The notes beneath the pieces were generated by a model. That model had not been told where the DNA came from. It searched no databases and saw nothing but the letters and a program-made list of their open reading frames with translations. Shown in pieces: positions 10,301 through 19,239 of a DNA stretch of 64,000 bases; position 1 is the stretch's first letter, and the number at the start of each line of letters is the position of its first letter. Source of the stretch: JABAQJ01 sp046327745 (GTDB lineage: Bacteria > Gemmatimonadota > Gemmatimonadetes > Gemmatimonadales > Gemmatimonadaceae); NCBI GenBank assembly GCA_046327745.1, contig JAXLXV010000026.1:1-64000 (forward strand), given 5' to 3'. A program made the position numbers and the translations under genes.

Positions 10301-10339
10301 CTTCGCTTGCGCTGGCGCGCGTTAGGCACGCGATCCTGA
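7316..10339 (+). CDS. Sortilin/VPS10-like BNR exoprotein
   Basis: A 1007-residue secreted beta-propeller protein. The ATG at 7316 yields a clean signal peptide ending ASA-QD, although the frame is open about 90 codons further upstream. At least eight Asp-box motifs of the form STDGGxxW or TTDNGxTW occur through residues 60-720. They are linked by strands with IDPxxxxxVYVA spacing, as in the VPS10/sortilin-related glycosyl-hydrolase-like family (often annotated as WD40/YVTN or xyloglucanase-like). The C-terminal 280 residues are different: a beta-rich segment followed by a helical region rich in Arg and Ala, near 1000. Catalytic activity is unproven. It ends at a bidirectional terminator shared with the convergent unknown gene. 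Confidence 0.8.
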   Translation: MRSSLTIPVLIALSLVTAPASAQDSPFASLRFRNIGPANMSGRITDVAVNESNTFEFYVSSATGGVWKTTDNGVTWAPVFDRERTHSVGSLAVDQRNPRTVWVGTGEATNRQSSSWGDGVYKSTDGGQHWENMGLREGRHVARIAIDPTNSDVVYVAVPGHLWGPNPERGLYKTTDGGRTWSLILKKDEDTGVVDLAIDPTDPNIVYAATYQRRRQPFGFVGGGPGSALYKSTDAGRTWKQLTRGLPTTQLGRIGISIYRKDPHVVYLCVEQGERYTSSISYDKRLAGIFRSDDKGETWRAMGDWNPRPAYSSQIRVDPSDQSRIYMVAYSFSDDSGKTFKSPRQSLHGDDRIVWVDPKDSRHLIKGDDGGVGISYDRGVKWLYVSSLPVSQFYHVSASTSSPYFVCGGLQDNGSWCGPSRTFSTQGILNDDWYRVGGGDGFNNVIDTTDNRTVYSSSQYLGITRVDVKTLEAKNIRPTVKEGEGPKLGNWGAPDPRVGKKIPPAGWNSPFIISPHTAGTVFAGMAVLWTSNNRGDTWRSLGNPTTGVDRRTLTIMGQAPEQPTLSLDDGVSYYPTVSAVAESPRTAGTLWVGTDDGNLQRSTDGGRTWTNVVANIPGLPKGTWVAAVTPSRHAANTVYAAFDGHQADDYRNYLFKSTDNGATWTSLLGDLPSERAIHAVVEDPRNPAVLYLGTEFGLYLTVDGGAHWIWLRNNMPTVPVNDLVIQPRENDLVLATHGRGVWILDQISALQELTPAVAASPLHLFSISPAEMTRMTSTKAHAGDMIFRGENPPNGALIDFYLNAPARPGTASLHILSTTGSEVATVPLDSTLGAGVHRAVWNLRRPALREAAGASDDDDGFGGGLPGRLVDPGTYVARLTVGGTSVEQRFTVREDPRVSLTLAQRKTWTGSLDRIAELYRAANALADSARAEQKRLQSSGSSDAKRLAEVRDIAETAGELVQRIAALYGNVVRVSEPPTTDQGAQMGYFPSVLQSLRLRWRALGTRS

Positions 10340-10359
10340 CACTGCGGCTTGGAGACACA

Positions 10360-10395
10360 ACAAACGCGGGCCGGTAGCTACCGGCCCGCGTTTGT
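10360..10395. terminator. Perfect 36-base palindromic bidirectional terminator
   Basis: Every base pairs between 10360-10377 and 10378-10395, giving an uninterrupted inverted repeat in the gap between two convergent stop codons. A-rich DNA precedes it and T-rich DNA follows it, so it can terminate transcription from both sides. Confidence 0.85.
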
Positions 10396-10406
10396 GTTCT
10401 GCCTTG

Positions 10407-12575
10407 CTACGCCTTCTTCAGAGTGAAGGCCTCGAAATCCGACGAATCCAGGTACGTCAGGCGACTGCTCCAGCCGTCGGTGGCCATGGCCGCCGTATAC
10501 AACTCGGCCGCAAAGGCGCCCGTCTCGCAACCACCGGGAAGACACCCGGCGGGGAGGTTGAAGTCCATCGCTCCCTGCGCACTTCGCGTCACGCTATGCG
10601 TGCCTGAGCCCACGGGCTGGTCGTTCTCGGAGTACACGACCGCGTCAACGCGCTTGACCGTCAGGTCATACGTCGCAAACCCGTTCTTGTGTTTGGACCG
10701 CCACGGCAGTGTGACCATATCTCCGGGGTTGAAGGTGAGTACGCCGCAGCAGGGATCTGCCGTTGCCGCTCCGATCGATGGCGCGTCGATCTCCGAATAA
10801 GTCGGATTGTTGTCGACGTGTACGGTCACGATCATCTGGTTGCCAACGACCAGGCCGAGGGTGGCCGCGTCCACGGTGGTGATGGTGCCCGTGAGGTCAT
10901 CCACGTTCGGCACGTAGTACTTGATACCCAGGGCTCCGATGTTCACCGGGTTGCCTGCGGAGTCAAACAGCTCCAACATGATCTCGAACTTCCCGGACTG
11001 GTCCACACCAACCTCGTTCCCAGCGGCATCGTAGGTGATGCCCGGCGACGGAATGGTGGTGTTAAAGACGCCGTTCTGGTGATCCGTCGGCCAAACGACG
11101 GGCCCCCACACACCCTGAGGCGGCAGCGAGGGCGGGATTTCGTACAGGTTCGCCGCGGGAGCATCTGGCGGCGAGAGTGGTCCCAGCTTGTACAGCGCGC
11201 TCACCAGCGTCGGGCCCACGTCGTATGAATAGTGCCGCTGTACATCGTCGAGCATTTGGATCCAGCTCCCAGAGGTGCCGCGACGGTAGTGCAGCTTGTA
11301 GTACTTCACGCCAAGTGTGTCACGCAGGGAGTTGTCGAACAGCAACTGCGGACGCAATGAGCCGCCAAAGGGAGCACCCCCCTTCGTCAACCCCTTGTTC
11401 GTGCTGGTGGTGCTGCCGGCCAGCGCCTGCGACGAACCGTAGATCGAGTTCATCGAGAGCCCGCCGATCGCCGTAAACAGGACCCAATCGGTACCGGCGA
11501 TCACCGGGGGACAGGGTGGGCAGGTCAGCGCGAACGGATGCGTCGTGTGCAACGTGACGTCGCTGCCGCAGACGTAGTTCCACCACGTGTAGCACCACAC
11601 GGGCGTCGGCGCGTAGATCGGAATGCGGAGCCACGGGAACAACTTGCGGTAGGCCTTGAAGTACAGATCCGGCGTGTCCGGATTGTTGCAGCCGTTGGAG
11701 AAGATCGTGTGGAACTTTCCGCAGTCATCCGTGGTGGTGGTGGCCACCAGCTGCATCGTAACGAAGCGCGGGAAGAACCAGCAAAGGATCGGCCGGATGA
11801 AGTCCGGGTAGCGTATGATCGCCGCTTCCAGCTGCAACCTGCTGCCCGACAGGGCGGCACTCTGCAATTCGCTTGGCACGGACAGCGACGCCGTGGACGC
11901 GGCCGTCATCGACATCCGGGCGCTAAGCGTGGTGGCACCACCAACTTTCCGTGCCACAGGCAGGCGCGAGGCGACCGGCGGGAGGGGATCGGGGAACGGA
12001 CCCGGGAAGGGTCCCGGGAGCGGTTCGGGAACCGGATCGGGGAGCGGCACCGGGTTCACCAGCCAGTCGCGCACCCGGTTGAATTCCAGGTCCGGCAGCT
12101 TCGGAAGAATGATCCAGAGGGGATCGACTTCGTAGATCTCGATCTCCGCGTGGCACACCGGCAGGTCAACATTCTGGCCGCCAAGGACGCTGCGCTTGAG
12201 CAGTGACCCCTGCACCACGCACAACCCGCGCAGCCAGCAGAGGATGTCCGGCAGGTTGATCACGAACTGGATCGGCAGTCGCACCGCCTCAAGGTCCAAG
12301 CGCGCGCGCTGCTGCAGGGCGCCGCGACGCACCAGTTCTTCCAGACCGATCTTGTCCTTGTCGAGCTGCGGTCCGACCAGGACTCGCACCTGCATGCCTT
12401 CGCTCCCGAGTGGTACTTCGAGGGCGCCCTCACCGTTCTTGTCCAGGCCCTTTACGTCGAGCAGTCGACCGCCGGCGGAAAATGCGTAGGCCGCGAGTGA
12501 CACTTGCTTGGCCTCGTCCGACTTCGGCAGCACGGCGCGCACTTCGACCGTGCGCGTCTTGGATCCCTTCGCCAT
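10407..12575 (-). CDS. Uncharacterised 722-residue protein with Pro-rich hinge
   Basis: I do not recognise this protein. The ATG at 12575 is preceded by a good AGGGG ribosome-binding site and gives a soluble basic start (MAKGSK). There is no signal peptide and no clear membrane segment. Residues 1-80 look like a small beta domain with KGLDKNGEG. Residues 80-200 contain a WLRGLC segment. A proline-rich hinge with repeating PLPDP/PGPFP units sits near residues 205-230. It is followed by a Cys- and Trp-rich region (WCYTWWNYVC, then TCPPCPP) near residues 360-400, and finally by several beta-sandwich-like segments. The Cys content is high for a protein without export signals. It may be an envelope or toxin-like assembly protein, but this is only a guess. 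Confidence 0.6.
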   Translation of the reverse strand: MAKGSKTRTVEVRAVLPKSDEAKQVSLAAYAFSAGGRLLDVKGLDKNGEGALEVPLGSEGMQVRVLVGPQLDKDKIGLEELVRRGALQQRARLDLEAVRLPIQFVINLPDILCWLRGLCVVQGSLLKRSVLGGQNVDLPVCHAEIEIYEVDPLWIILPKLPDLEFNRVRDWLVNPVPLPDPVPEPLPGPFPGPFPDPLPPVASRLPVARKVGGATTLSARMSMTAASTASLSVPSELQSAALSGSRLQLEAAIIRYPDFIRPILCWFFPRFVTMQLVATTTTDDCGKFHTIFSNGCNNPDTPDLYFKAYRKLFPWLRIPIYAPTPVWCYTWWNYVCGSDVTLHTTHPFALTCPPCPPVIAGTDWVLFTAIGGLSMNSIYGSSQALAGSTTSTNKGLTKGGAPFGGSLRPQLLFDNSLRDTLGVKYYKLHYRRGTSGSWIQMLDDVQRHYSYDVGPTLVSALYKLGPLSPPDAPAANLYEIPPSLPPQGVWGPVVWPTDHQNGVFNTTIPSPGITYDAAGNEVGVDQSGKFEIMLELFDSAGNPVNIGALGIKYYVPNVDDLTGTITTVDAATLGLVVGNQMIVTVHVDNNPTYSEIDAPSIGAATADPCCGVLTFNPGDMVTLPWRSKHKNGFATYDLTVKRVDAVVYSENDQPVGSGTHSVTRSAQGAMDFNLPAGCLPGGCETGAFAAELYTAAMATDGWSSRLTYLDSSDFEAFTLKKA

Positions 12576-12865
12576 ACACCCCTCACATGATGTTGAGCCC
12601 ACACCCGACCGCCGACCACGGCTCATCGCGCGTCGGCGGTGCCTAACGCATCCTTGGCAAAGGGGCCGGTCTCGGCGTCCTGAAGAGGGCCGCACGCAAC
12701 CCGATGCATGCGCACGTCGTTAGGCTTCATCTTCTGCGCATGATCGGAACGTCGCGGGGCGCTGGCGCGCTGTATACTCGGGGCACTACGAGCGCCGACC
12801 TCGGCCGTTGAACAACGACAGGGGTCGTTAGGTCTCGCGCAAGCCCGCGCGGTGAGCGATGGGCG

Positions 12866-13393
12866 TTACCGCTCGGCCAATTGCTTGAGGTTGGCCAGTC
12901 CGGACTCGAAGTCCTTGCCCACCAGCTTGTCCATATTGATGAACGTACGCATCAGCTTGGACTGGAAGTTGGAGGGACCTTCCATCGTCCAAGTGACGTC
13001 CGTGGCCTTGTCGCGGCCGACCAGGGCAAAGGTCGTCACATTGTGTCCCTCGAAGGGGGTGAAGAAATCCAGCTTGATCCGCAGCCCGCGCGGTGGACTG
13101 GACTCGAGGATCTCCATGCGACCACTCCCCACCTTCTTGTTTCCCTGCCACTCGTACACCGCCCCCTTCCCACTCGCCGATCCGCTGAACGTGCGTTGAA
13201 GGGCGGGATCGAGTCTTTCCCACGGCGACCAGTCACTCCACTTGTGGAAGTCATCCAGCCACGCAAATACCGCAGATGCATCGGCGTCGATCTGCGCCGA
13301 TCGTTGGATGACCAGCGTGTTCGACTTGGACGCCGCCAGCGCCAGCACAGCCACAACCAGCACGAGCACTGCGATCAGGATGTAGAGACCCAT
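12866..13393 (-). CDS. Membrane-anchored SRPBCC (START-like) protein
   Basis: A 175-residue protein with one N-terminal transmembrane helix (residues 2-22), then an SRPBCC/polyketide-cyclase-like domain. Typical features are VIQRSAQIDADASAVF at the domain start, a KWSDWSPWE segment and a C-terminal helix, FESGLANLKQLAE. The ATG at 13393 places the hydrophobic segment at the N-terminus; the upstream extension adds only 23 unlikely residues. The domain binds hydrophobic ligands in characterised relatives. It is flanked by roughly 290-base noncoding gaps on both sides, so it is probably monocistronic. Confidence 0.82.
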   Translation of the reverse strand: MGLYILIAVLVLVVAVLALAASKSNTLVIQRSAQIDADASAVFAWLDDFHKWSDWSPWERLDPALQRTFSGSASGKGAVYEWQGNKKVGSGRMEILESSPPRGLRIKLDFFTPFEGHNVTTFALVGRDKATDVTWTMEGPSNFQSKLMRTFINMDKLVGKDFESGLANLKQLAER

Positions 13394-13677
13394 GCGCGAC
13401 TCCGAGAAAGACACCGCCGGCCTGCCGGACGAAACGCTACCGCAGCAATGAGAAAGGTGCAATACATGCTCGGAGATTCTGCGAAAACGTGCCCTCTGCT
13501 ACGCGTTTCTGCCCCTTGAATCCACCGACGGATCACGCGTGACAGATCCGCAACGTCTCCGTCCACACATTATGGGAGACTAACGTGTCTCGTTGGAAAG
13601 AATTTCCCGCGGCGTGACGACACTTCTACATAACGCGGTTGACCGTCACCCGAGGGTGATTTCCTTAGCCCTGCACC

Positions 13678-14817
13678 ATGCGCGCCTTTTCACATCGCTG
13701 GACCCCGGCCGTTGGCTGGTCGGAGAACGTTGCAGCAACCGATCCGCAGGTGCAACTCTTGATGGGCTTTGGGCCGGCGCAGGCTCCGCCCGACGAATGG
13801 TTTGCCGATGTCGCACGTCGCTGGCCTAACGCGACCTTGGTCTACACGACGGCCGGAGGCCAGATCGACGGCGCCGATGTATTGGATGCCGGGGTCGTGC
13901 TCACCGGGTGGGCCTTCGACAAGGCACGCGCGCGTGTCGTCGTATTGGAAGGTGTGGGCAGCGTCCCCTGTGAGACACTGGGGAGGCAGCTCGGCCAGGC
14001 CGTCGCCTCGGAGCCGGAACTGCGTCACGTCCTGCTCTTTCTCGACGGCCTGTTGGTGAACGGGGCGGCCTTCGCCGAGGGTCTGGCTGGCGTCTTGCCC
14101 GCGGGTGTCACGGTGTCTGGCGGTCTGGCCAGCGACGGCCTCGAATTCGTCTTTACGGGCATCGGCATCAATGGTCCGGCGAAGGCCGGCCGCGTGGTCG
14201 CCGTCGCATTGTCCGGCGCTTCGCTCGCGATCGGCACAGGGAGCGTGGGCGGCTGGGAACCGTTCGGCCCTGAGCGGCTTGTGACGCGGGCTTCTGGAAC
14301 GACCGTGTTTGAGCTGGACGGTGAGCGCGCCCTTGACGTCTATGGCCGATATCTCGGCAACCTGGTCAAGGAGTTGCCCGGCAGTGCCCTGTTGTTTCCT
14401 CTGCTACTCTCTGCGCCAATGGGTGGGCCGGCCGTCGTCCGCACCATCCTCGGCGTCGACGGACCTGCCGGGTCCCTGCGGTTCGCCGGAGATGTCCCGC
14501 AAGGGCATAAGGTGCGCCTGATGCGCGCGACGAACGACTGGATCTTGGACGGCGCTGCCGCCGCGGCACGTGAGGCGCGCGCAGCACTGGATGGCGTGGA
14601 GCCCGCTGCCCTGCTCTGCATTTCTTGCGTCGGGCGACGTGCACTACTCCGCAGCCGGATTGAGGAGGAAGTCGACGAGGTATTGCAGCTGTCGGGGTCC
14701 GCGGTGGTCACGGGCTACTACTCCAATGGCGAAATCGCGCCACCGCACGGCGCCCCCAACGGTGCTGCCCTGCTGCACAACCAGACCATGACGGTTACCG
14801 CCATCGGAGAGCGCTAG
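13678..14817 (+). CDS. FIST-domain sensor protein
   Basis: A 379-residue stand-alone FIST protein (FIST_N followed by FIST_C). The N-terminal half has the diagnostic LVYTTAGGQIDG stretch and a GGLASDG turn; the C-terminal half has LLCISCVGRR and GYYSNGEIAP. FIST domains are thought to sense small ligands such as amino acids and usually feed two-component or cyclic-di-GMP proteins. The stop TAG shares its last base with the GTG start of the next gene, a PAS-GGDEF-EAL enzyme. This overlap suggests translational coupling and a sensor-output pair split over two chains. The start at 13678 has no strong Shine-Dalgarno. Confidence 0.88.
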   Translation: MRAFSHRWTPAVGWSENVAATDPQVQLLMGFGPAQAPPDEWFADVARRWPNATLVYTTAGGQIDGADVLDAGVVLTGWAFDKARARVVVLEGVGSVPCETLGRQLGQAVASEPELRHVLLFLDGLLVNGAAFAEGLAGVLPAGVTVSGGLASDGLEFVFTGIGINGPAKAGRVVAVALSGASLAIGTGSVGGWEPFGPERLVTRASGTTVFELDGERALDVYGRYLGNLVKELPGSALLFPLLLSAPMGGPAVVRTILGVDGPAGSLRFAGDVPQGHKVRLMRATNDWILDGAAAAAREARAALDGVEPAALLCISCVGRRALLRSRIEEEVDEVLQLSGSAVVTGYYSNGEIAPPHGAPNGAALLHNQTMTVTAIGER

Positions 14818-17105
14818 TGCATCCGGCGTTGGCCCGCCCAATTCGCCGATACCTGGGCGAGACTGGCCTCACGGGGCCCGTGCAGGCGGTGTTGCAAGCG
14901 GCCAGCGACGTGCTCTCGGACATCGATCGCGATCGGGAACTCTCCACGCGAACGATGCAGGAGCTCTCCAACGAGCTGCAGGAACGACTCGAGCGTGTGC
15001 GGGCGTCCGAAGACCGCTACCGCATGCTCTTCGACTCCGTCCCGCACCCGACATTCGTACTCAAGCGGGATGACCTCACGGTGTTGGACTGGAACAGCGC
15101 CGCCGAGCGAACCCTCGGGTGGTCCAGAGCCGATGTCATCGGCCGGCCCGTGTACGAGCTGGGCATGTGCGATGCGGGGTGCGCCTTTGCATCGCGCCTC
15201 ATGAGCAACCAGGCCATGTCCGCGGCCGACATCGTGCAAACGCTCTTACGTTCGCGCGACGGTACCTTCGTGGAAGTCGAAGTTCAGGGGCTCGACATGT
15301 CGTTGCACGGGACGCCGTCGGTTCTGGTGATGATCCGCGACGTCACCGCCCAACGTTCTGCCGAACGGTCGGCCAAGGACAGCGCCGCACGCTTTCAGGC
15401 ATTCTTCGATCACGCGGGGATCGCGATTCAGGTGCTCTCCGTAGACGGCGTGATCCTCGAGGCCAATCCTGCCTGTCGCGATATGTTCGGCTACGACCCC
15501 GACGAACTACTTGGACATTCCATCACCCGGCTGATACAGGCCGGAAGTGAGTTCAGCATCCAGGACACGTGCAGCGACGTCATGACGTCCGCTCGTGAGT
15601 TCGTGGCCGTGGAAACGCCGTTCGTGCATCGCGATGGCAGCGTGGTCTGGGCGCAGCTGACGCTAGCGCGCGTCGAGCGTGGGAACGAGCCACGACTGAT
15701 GGCCATGCTCCAGGACGTGAGCGAACGCAAGCGCATGGAACAGGAGCTCACGCGCCAAGCGTTCCAGGACGACCTGACGGGGCTGGCGAACCGCGCGCTC
15801 TTCCGCGACCGCTTGCGCCATGCGCTGGAACGTCGGGTACGGCTGCAAGCCGACGTCGCGGTGTTGCTGCTGGACCTCGACGGCTTCAAGCGCGTGAACG
15901 ACTCGCTGGGACATGCCGCCGGCGATGAGTTGCTGTGTGTCATTGCCCGCCGGATCGCCAGCGCCGTACGCTCCGGCGAAACGGTGGCCCGCTTAGGCGG
16001 AGACGAGTTCGCGATCGTCATCGAGTCCATGCGAGATGATGAGGATCCTCAAGCCCTGGCGGAACGGCTGCTGCGCGTCGTCTCCACTCCCGTAGTAATC
16101 GCCGAACGTGATGTGGTGGTGAGCGCCAGCATCGGCATCGCCGTCGCACAGCCCGAAGAGGATGGCGAGGCCGTGCTTCGCAACGCCGACACCGCGATGT
16201 ACTCGGCTAAGAGTTCGGGGAAGCACTGCGCGCGCCAATTCGATCCCACCATGCATGCACGAGCACTGGTGTGGTTGGAGATTGAGCAGGACCTGCGCCG
16301 CGCCGTATTGAATGAGGAGTTTGTCCTGCACTTCCAGCCACTCGTCCATCTAGGAAGTGGCGCGTTACGAGGATTCGAGGCGCTCGTGCGTTGGTATCAC
16401 CCGAAGCGCGGCCTGATCCCACCGAACGAATTCCTTCCCGTGGCCGAGGAAACTGGGCTGATTCTGCCGATTGGACATTGGGTCCTTCGGGAGGCGTGCC
16501 GTCAGGCGGCGAAATGGGAGGACGATGGCGACGGCCTGCCTTCCATCTCAGTGAACCTGGCCCCTCGGCAGCTCGAACACGCGTCATTCATCGACGACCT
16601 GCGCGGTGCGCTCACCGAGTCCGGACTCGATCCGCGTCGCCTGATCCTTGAGGTGACTGAGAGTCAGATCATGCGCGCGCCCGAGCAGGCACGCGCGCGT
16701 TTGCATGCCATGAAGGCGTTGGGCGTTCGCGTCGCCATCGACGACTTCGGCACCGGATATTCGTCCCTGTCACACCTTCAGTACTTCCCGGTCGACGAAC
16801 TGAAGATCGATCGGACCTTTGTGGCCCGGATCAACGACGGCGAGCGCGAAGTGTCGTTCATCAAGACCATGATCGAGCTGGCACGATCACTCGGCATCGA
16901 GGTGGTGGCCGAGGGGATCGAAATCGACTCGCAGCAACAACACCTCGCGATCCTGGGTTGCGACATCGGGCAGGGATTCTTGTTCAGCCGCCCCCTGCCG
17001 CTCGGCGACTTGTCTTCGTATCTCAGTCAGCGACAGGTCGTCGCCGGTTCCGCACAGGCAGCCACGCCCGCGGTGACCACGCCACCCGCAACACGCCGTC
17101 CGTAG
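14817..17105 (+). CDS. PAS-PAS-GGDEF-EAL cyclic-di-GMP enzyme
   Basis: A 762-residue cytoplasmic protein with no membrane segments. An N-terminal coiled coil (about 35-65) precedes two PAS domains (about 62-180 and 185-310). A GGDEF domain follows at about 315-480, with intact GGDEF near residue 394, but the usual inhibitory RxxD site reads RSGE. An EAL domain occupies about 485-735, with EAL near residue 521. The EAL domain keeps the expected catalytic set: Asn in SVNLAP, Glu in LEVTES, the DDFGTGYSS pair, Lys in ELKID, Glu in VVAEGIE and Gln in GQGFLFS. Both cyclase and phosphodiesterase activities are therefore possible. The GTG start overlaps the FIST stop by one base, so the FIST protein is the likely input. 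Confidence 0.93.
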   Translation: MHPALARPIRRYLGETGLTGPVQAVLQAASDVLSDIDRDRELSTRTMQELSNELQERLERVRASEDRYRMLFDSVPHPTFVLKRDDLTVLDWNSAAERTLGWSRADVIGRPVYELGMCDAGCAFASRLMSNQAMSAADIVQTLLRSRDGTFVEVEVQGLDMSLHGTPSVLVMIRDVTAQRSAERSAKDSAARFQAFFDHAGIAIQVLSVDGVILEANPACRDMFGYDPDELLGHSITRLIQAGSEFSIQDTCSDVMTSAREFVAVETPFVHRDGSVVWAQLTLARVERGNEPRLMAMLQDVSERKRMEQELTRQAFQDDLTGLANRALFRDRLRHALERRVRLQADVAVLLLDLDGFKRVNDSLGHAAGDELLCVIARRIASAVRSGETVARLGGDEFAIVIESMRDDEDPQALAERLLRVVSTPVVIAERDVVVSASIGIAVAQPEEDGEAVLRNADTAMYSAKSSGKHCARQFDPTMHARALVWLEIEQDLRRAVLNEEFVLHFQPLVHLGSGALRGFEALVRWYHPKRGLIPPNEFLPVAEETGLILPIGHWVLREACRQAAKWEDDGDGLPSISVNLAPRQLEHASFIDDLRGALTESGLDPRRLILEVTESQIMRAPEQARARLHAMKALGVRVAIDDFGTGYSSLSHLQYFPVDELKIDRTFVARINDGEREVSFIKTMIELARSLGIEVVAEGIEIDSQQQHLAILGCDIGQGFLFSRPLPLGDLSSYLSQRQVVAGSAQAATPAVTTPPATRRP

Positions 17106-17246
17106 AGATCTGGGCGCTGCACAGTAGCGCCGCTGCGCAACCCTCTATTGTGACGAGGGTGTCTGACGCCAGACGAAGCGTACATGCATCCTCTCGCGTG
17201 CACGCATTAGTGTTCTGTACAACGTCCGACACTCCACGAAGTCCCA

Positions 17247-18263
17247 ATGAACCTGCTTCGCAGCTTGGCCATTCGCACCATCCTACTTGGTGCGTTGCCG
17301 CTCCACCTTCGCGCCCAGCAGGCGACCGGGCTGACCTTCGAGTCCGACGAAGCGAGGGCCGCCCTATCGATCCTCGAGACCCGAGCCGCCAGCGGCGCGC
17401 CAGCGGCCGATCAATGGAACACACTCTTCACCTCTGCCGGATATCGGCGGCTGGCAGCACGTGAACGCGCCATGGGTCGCGAGATGCCCGATTCTCAGTT
17501 CGCCGGCTTCCTCATGGCGGACTCAATGGCGAAGCGCGCGGCGTTGCTGCGCCGCACCCTGCGTGCCTGGGAGTCCGCGAACTTGCAAGTCGCGCTCGAT
17601 CGGGCGCACGCGTACCTCCCATCCGGTACGCCAATTCAGGCGACGATCTATCCGCTGATCAAGCCGCGCACGAACAGCTTTGTCTTTGAAGCCAGCACGA
17701 ACCCGGCGATCATGCTGTTTCTGGACCCGGACGTTTCGCCAGCGAAGTTCACCAACACCGTTGCGCACGAGCTTCATCACATCGGGTACAACCACGCCTG
17801 CCCAGACTCGGCGAAAGGCTCGGTGCCCCGTCCCTTGGCGACGGCGATCTACTGGATGGGTGCCTTTGGAGAGGGCTACGCAATGCTTGCTGCAGCTGGC
17901 GGGCCACAGGTGCATCCGCATGCCGCTAGCGAACCCGCCGAGCGCCAGCGGTGGGATAAGGACATGCGCCACATCGGGCGGGACTTCGCGGACTTGGACC
18001 TGTTCTTCCGGGACGTTTTGCAGGGCAAGGTGGCCAATGCGGATTCCGTGCAGACGCGAGCCATGGAGTTCTTTGGCGTGCAGGGGCCGTGGTACACTGT
18101 CGGCTACACGATGGCTCGATCGATCGAACGCGCGCGAGGGCGCCAAGCGTTGGTGGGCATGCTCTGCGACCCCGTGCGCGTGATGCGCGAATATCAGCGG
18201 ATTGCCGCGCGCGGGGCGCCACGTTGGAGCGGCGGCCTTCTGGCCTTGCTCCCCACCACCTAA
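17247..18263 (+). CDS. Secreted DUF5700-like zinc peptidase
   Basis: A 338-residue exported protein with a signal peptide ending LRAQQ. It carries a gluzincin-type HELHHIGY motif near residue 175 and a downstream GEGYA segment near residue 210, whose Glu could be the third zinc ligand. This pattern matches the DUF5700 group of putative zinc-dependent peptidases. The ATG at 17247 gives a normal signal peptide. It stands alone, about 140 bases after the cyclic-di-GMP gene. Its stop codon TAA sits inside a CCTAACG heptamer. Substrate unknown. Confidence 0.72.
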   Translation: MNLLRSLAIRTILLGALPLHLRAQQATGLTFESDEARAALSILETRAASGAPAADQWNTLFTSAGYRRLAARERAMGREMPDSQFAGFLMADSMAKRAALLRRTLRAWESANLQVALDRAHAYLPSGTPIQATIYPLIKPRTNSFVFEASTNPAIMLFLDPDVSPAKFTNTVAHELHHIGYNHACPDSAKGSVPRPLATAIYWMGAFGEGYAMLAAAGGPQVHPHAASEPAERQRWDKDMRHIGRDFADLDLFFRDVLQGKVANADSVQTRAMEFFGVQGPWYTVGYTMARSIERARGRQALVGMLCDPVRVMREYQRIAARGAPRWSGGLLALLPTT

Positions 18264-18330
18264 CGCGCGACCGCCGTGTGTCTCGGTGTCGCGGCGCGTT
18301 TGTGGAACTGGAGACGCGCCGCGAGCAGCC

Positions 18331-19086
18331 TTATTTGGTTGACCCCGACGGGGTCGCCACGTCCGCGAATGGGACCAACGTCGTACGCGAGGCGCCGTCC
18401 TTGAATACGACGGTGAGACCAGTGTACGCGACGTTCTTCCCTTCCGTCAGGATGAACACTGCTTCGCGATGCAGCAGGTCCACCTCACGAACGGCCAAAG
18501 GCTGCTGATTCGCATCCGCAAGGAACAACGTGGCCTCACGCGTCGGTCGTTCATTCGCCAACCAGGTCAGGCGGACGGAGCGATTGGACAGGCGGTCGAT
18601 CCGCATCACGCCGCCTCCGCCATCTGCCCCCTTCCCAATGACTGTCATGCGCGAACGGGTAGGGTCGTAGCGCGGGGGAGGCTCTGCCGGCACAGTCGCA
18701 TTTGAGCTGGCGGCTGGCACAGGTACGGGAACATAGTACGGCACGGGCACAGGGACGGTCACCGTCGCCGATGGCGCGGTCCCTACAACGACCGGATAAC
18801 CCCACGGGCGGGAGAAACGCGGCGACAGGCTGGACGCACCAGGAATCGAGTAGCCGCGTCCTCCCGTCATCCGTTCCCCACCCTGCGCGCCGTACCCCCC
18901 CATGCGCTCCGCCGGCCTCTGCATGGAACGGAGGGAACCGAACCCGCTCAGGGTAGACGCGTCGGGGCGAGTGCCGCCGAGGGTGCCAAAGCCGTTGGTA
19001 TGACCGCCGTGGACCTGCGCCATGAGCGGCGCCGACAGCGCGCACCAAGCAACGCCTAACGATATCCCTCGTCCAAGCCTGCGCAT
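18331..19086 (-). CDS. Secreted Gly/Pro-rich protein of unknown function
   Basis: A 251-residue exported protein that I do not recognise. The ATG at 19086 gives a signal peptide ending LMAQV. Residues 25-110 are Gly- and Arg-rich and low in complexity. A VPVPVPYYVPVPVP linker sits near residue 125. The last 100 residues form a probable beta domain (RMTVIGKGADGGG, RLTWLANERP, TGLTVVFKDG). The modular layout suggests an envelope protein with a C-terminal binding domain. It is divergent from the DUF2961 gene. Confidence 0.55.
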   Translation of the reverse strand: MRRLGRGISLGVAWCALSAPLMAQVHGGHTNGFGTLGGTRPDASTLSGFGSLRSMQRPAERMGGYGAQGGERMTGGRGYSIPGASSLSPRFSRPWGYPVVVGTAPSATVTVPVPVPYYVPVPVPAASSNATVPAEPPPRYDPTRSRMTVIGKGADGGGGVMRIDRLSNRSVRLTWLANERPTREATLFLADANQQPLAVREVDLLHREAVFILTEGKNVAYTGLTVVFKDGASRTTLVPFADVATPSGSTK

Positions 19087-19239
19087 ACGACCTCCGGCTT
19101 CCAGCGTCTGAGCGTGATACAAAGGATGGTACCCGCTCACGCCACGGCAAGGGAATGTTTTGCCAGCACGCGGAGTAACAACCCATTTCGGGCAAATTGT
19201 CTTGTCTTTGCCTCCCCGTCGGTCCATGCTTGGGGCACC

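Noticed and set aside
11971..12056. GC-rich degenerate DNA repeat
   Set aside because: It is explained by the Pro-rich hinge of the 722-residue protein and is not an independent repeat element.
10689..12206. Two long plus-strand frames under the unknown 722-residue gene
   Set aside because: They show shadow-type composition and no start signals. The minus-strand frame has a good ribosome-binding site and is uninterrupted for 722 codons.
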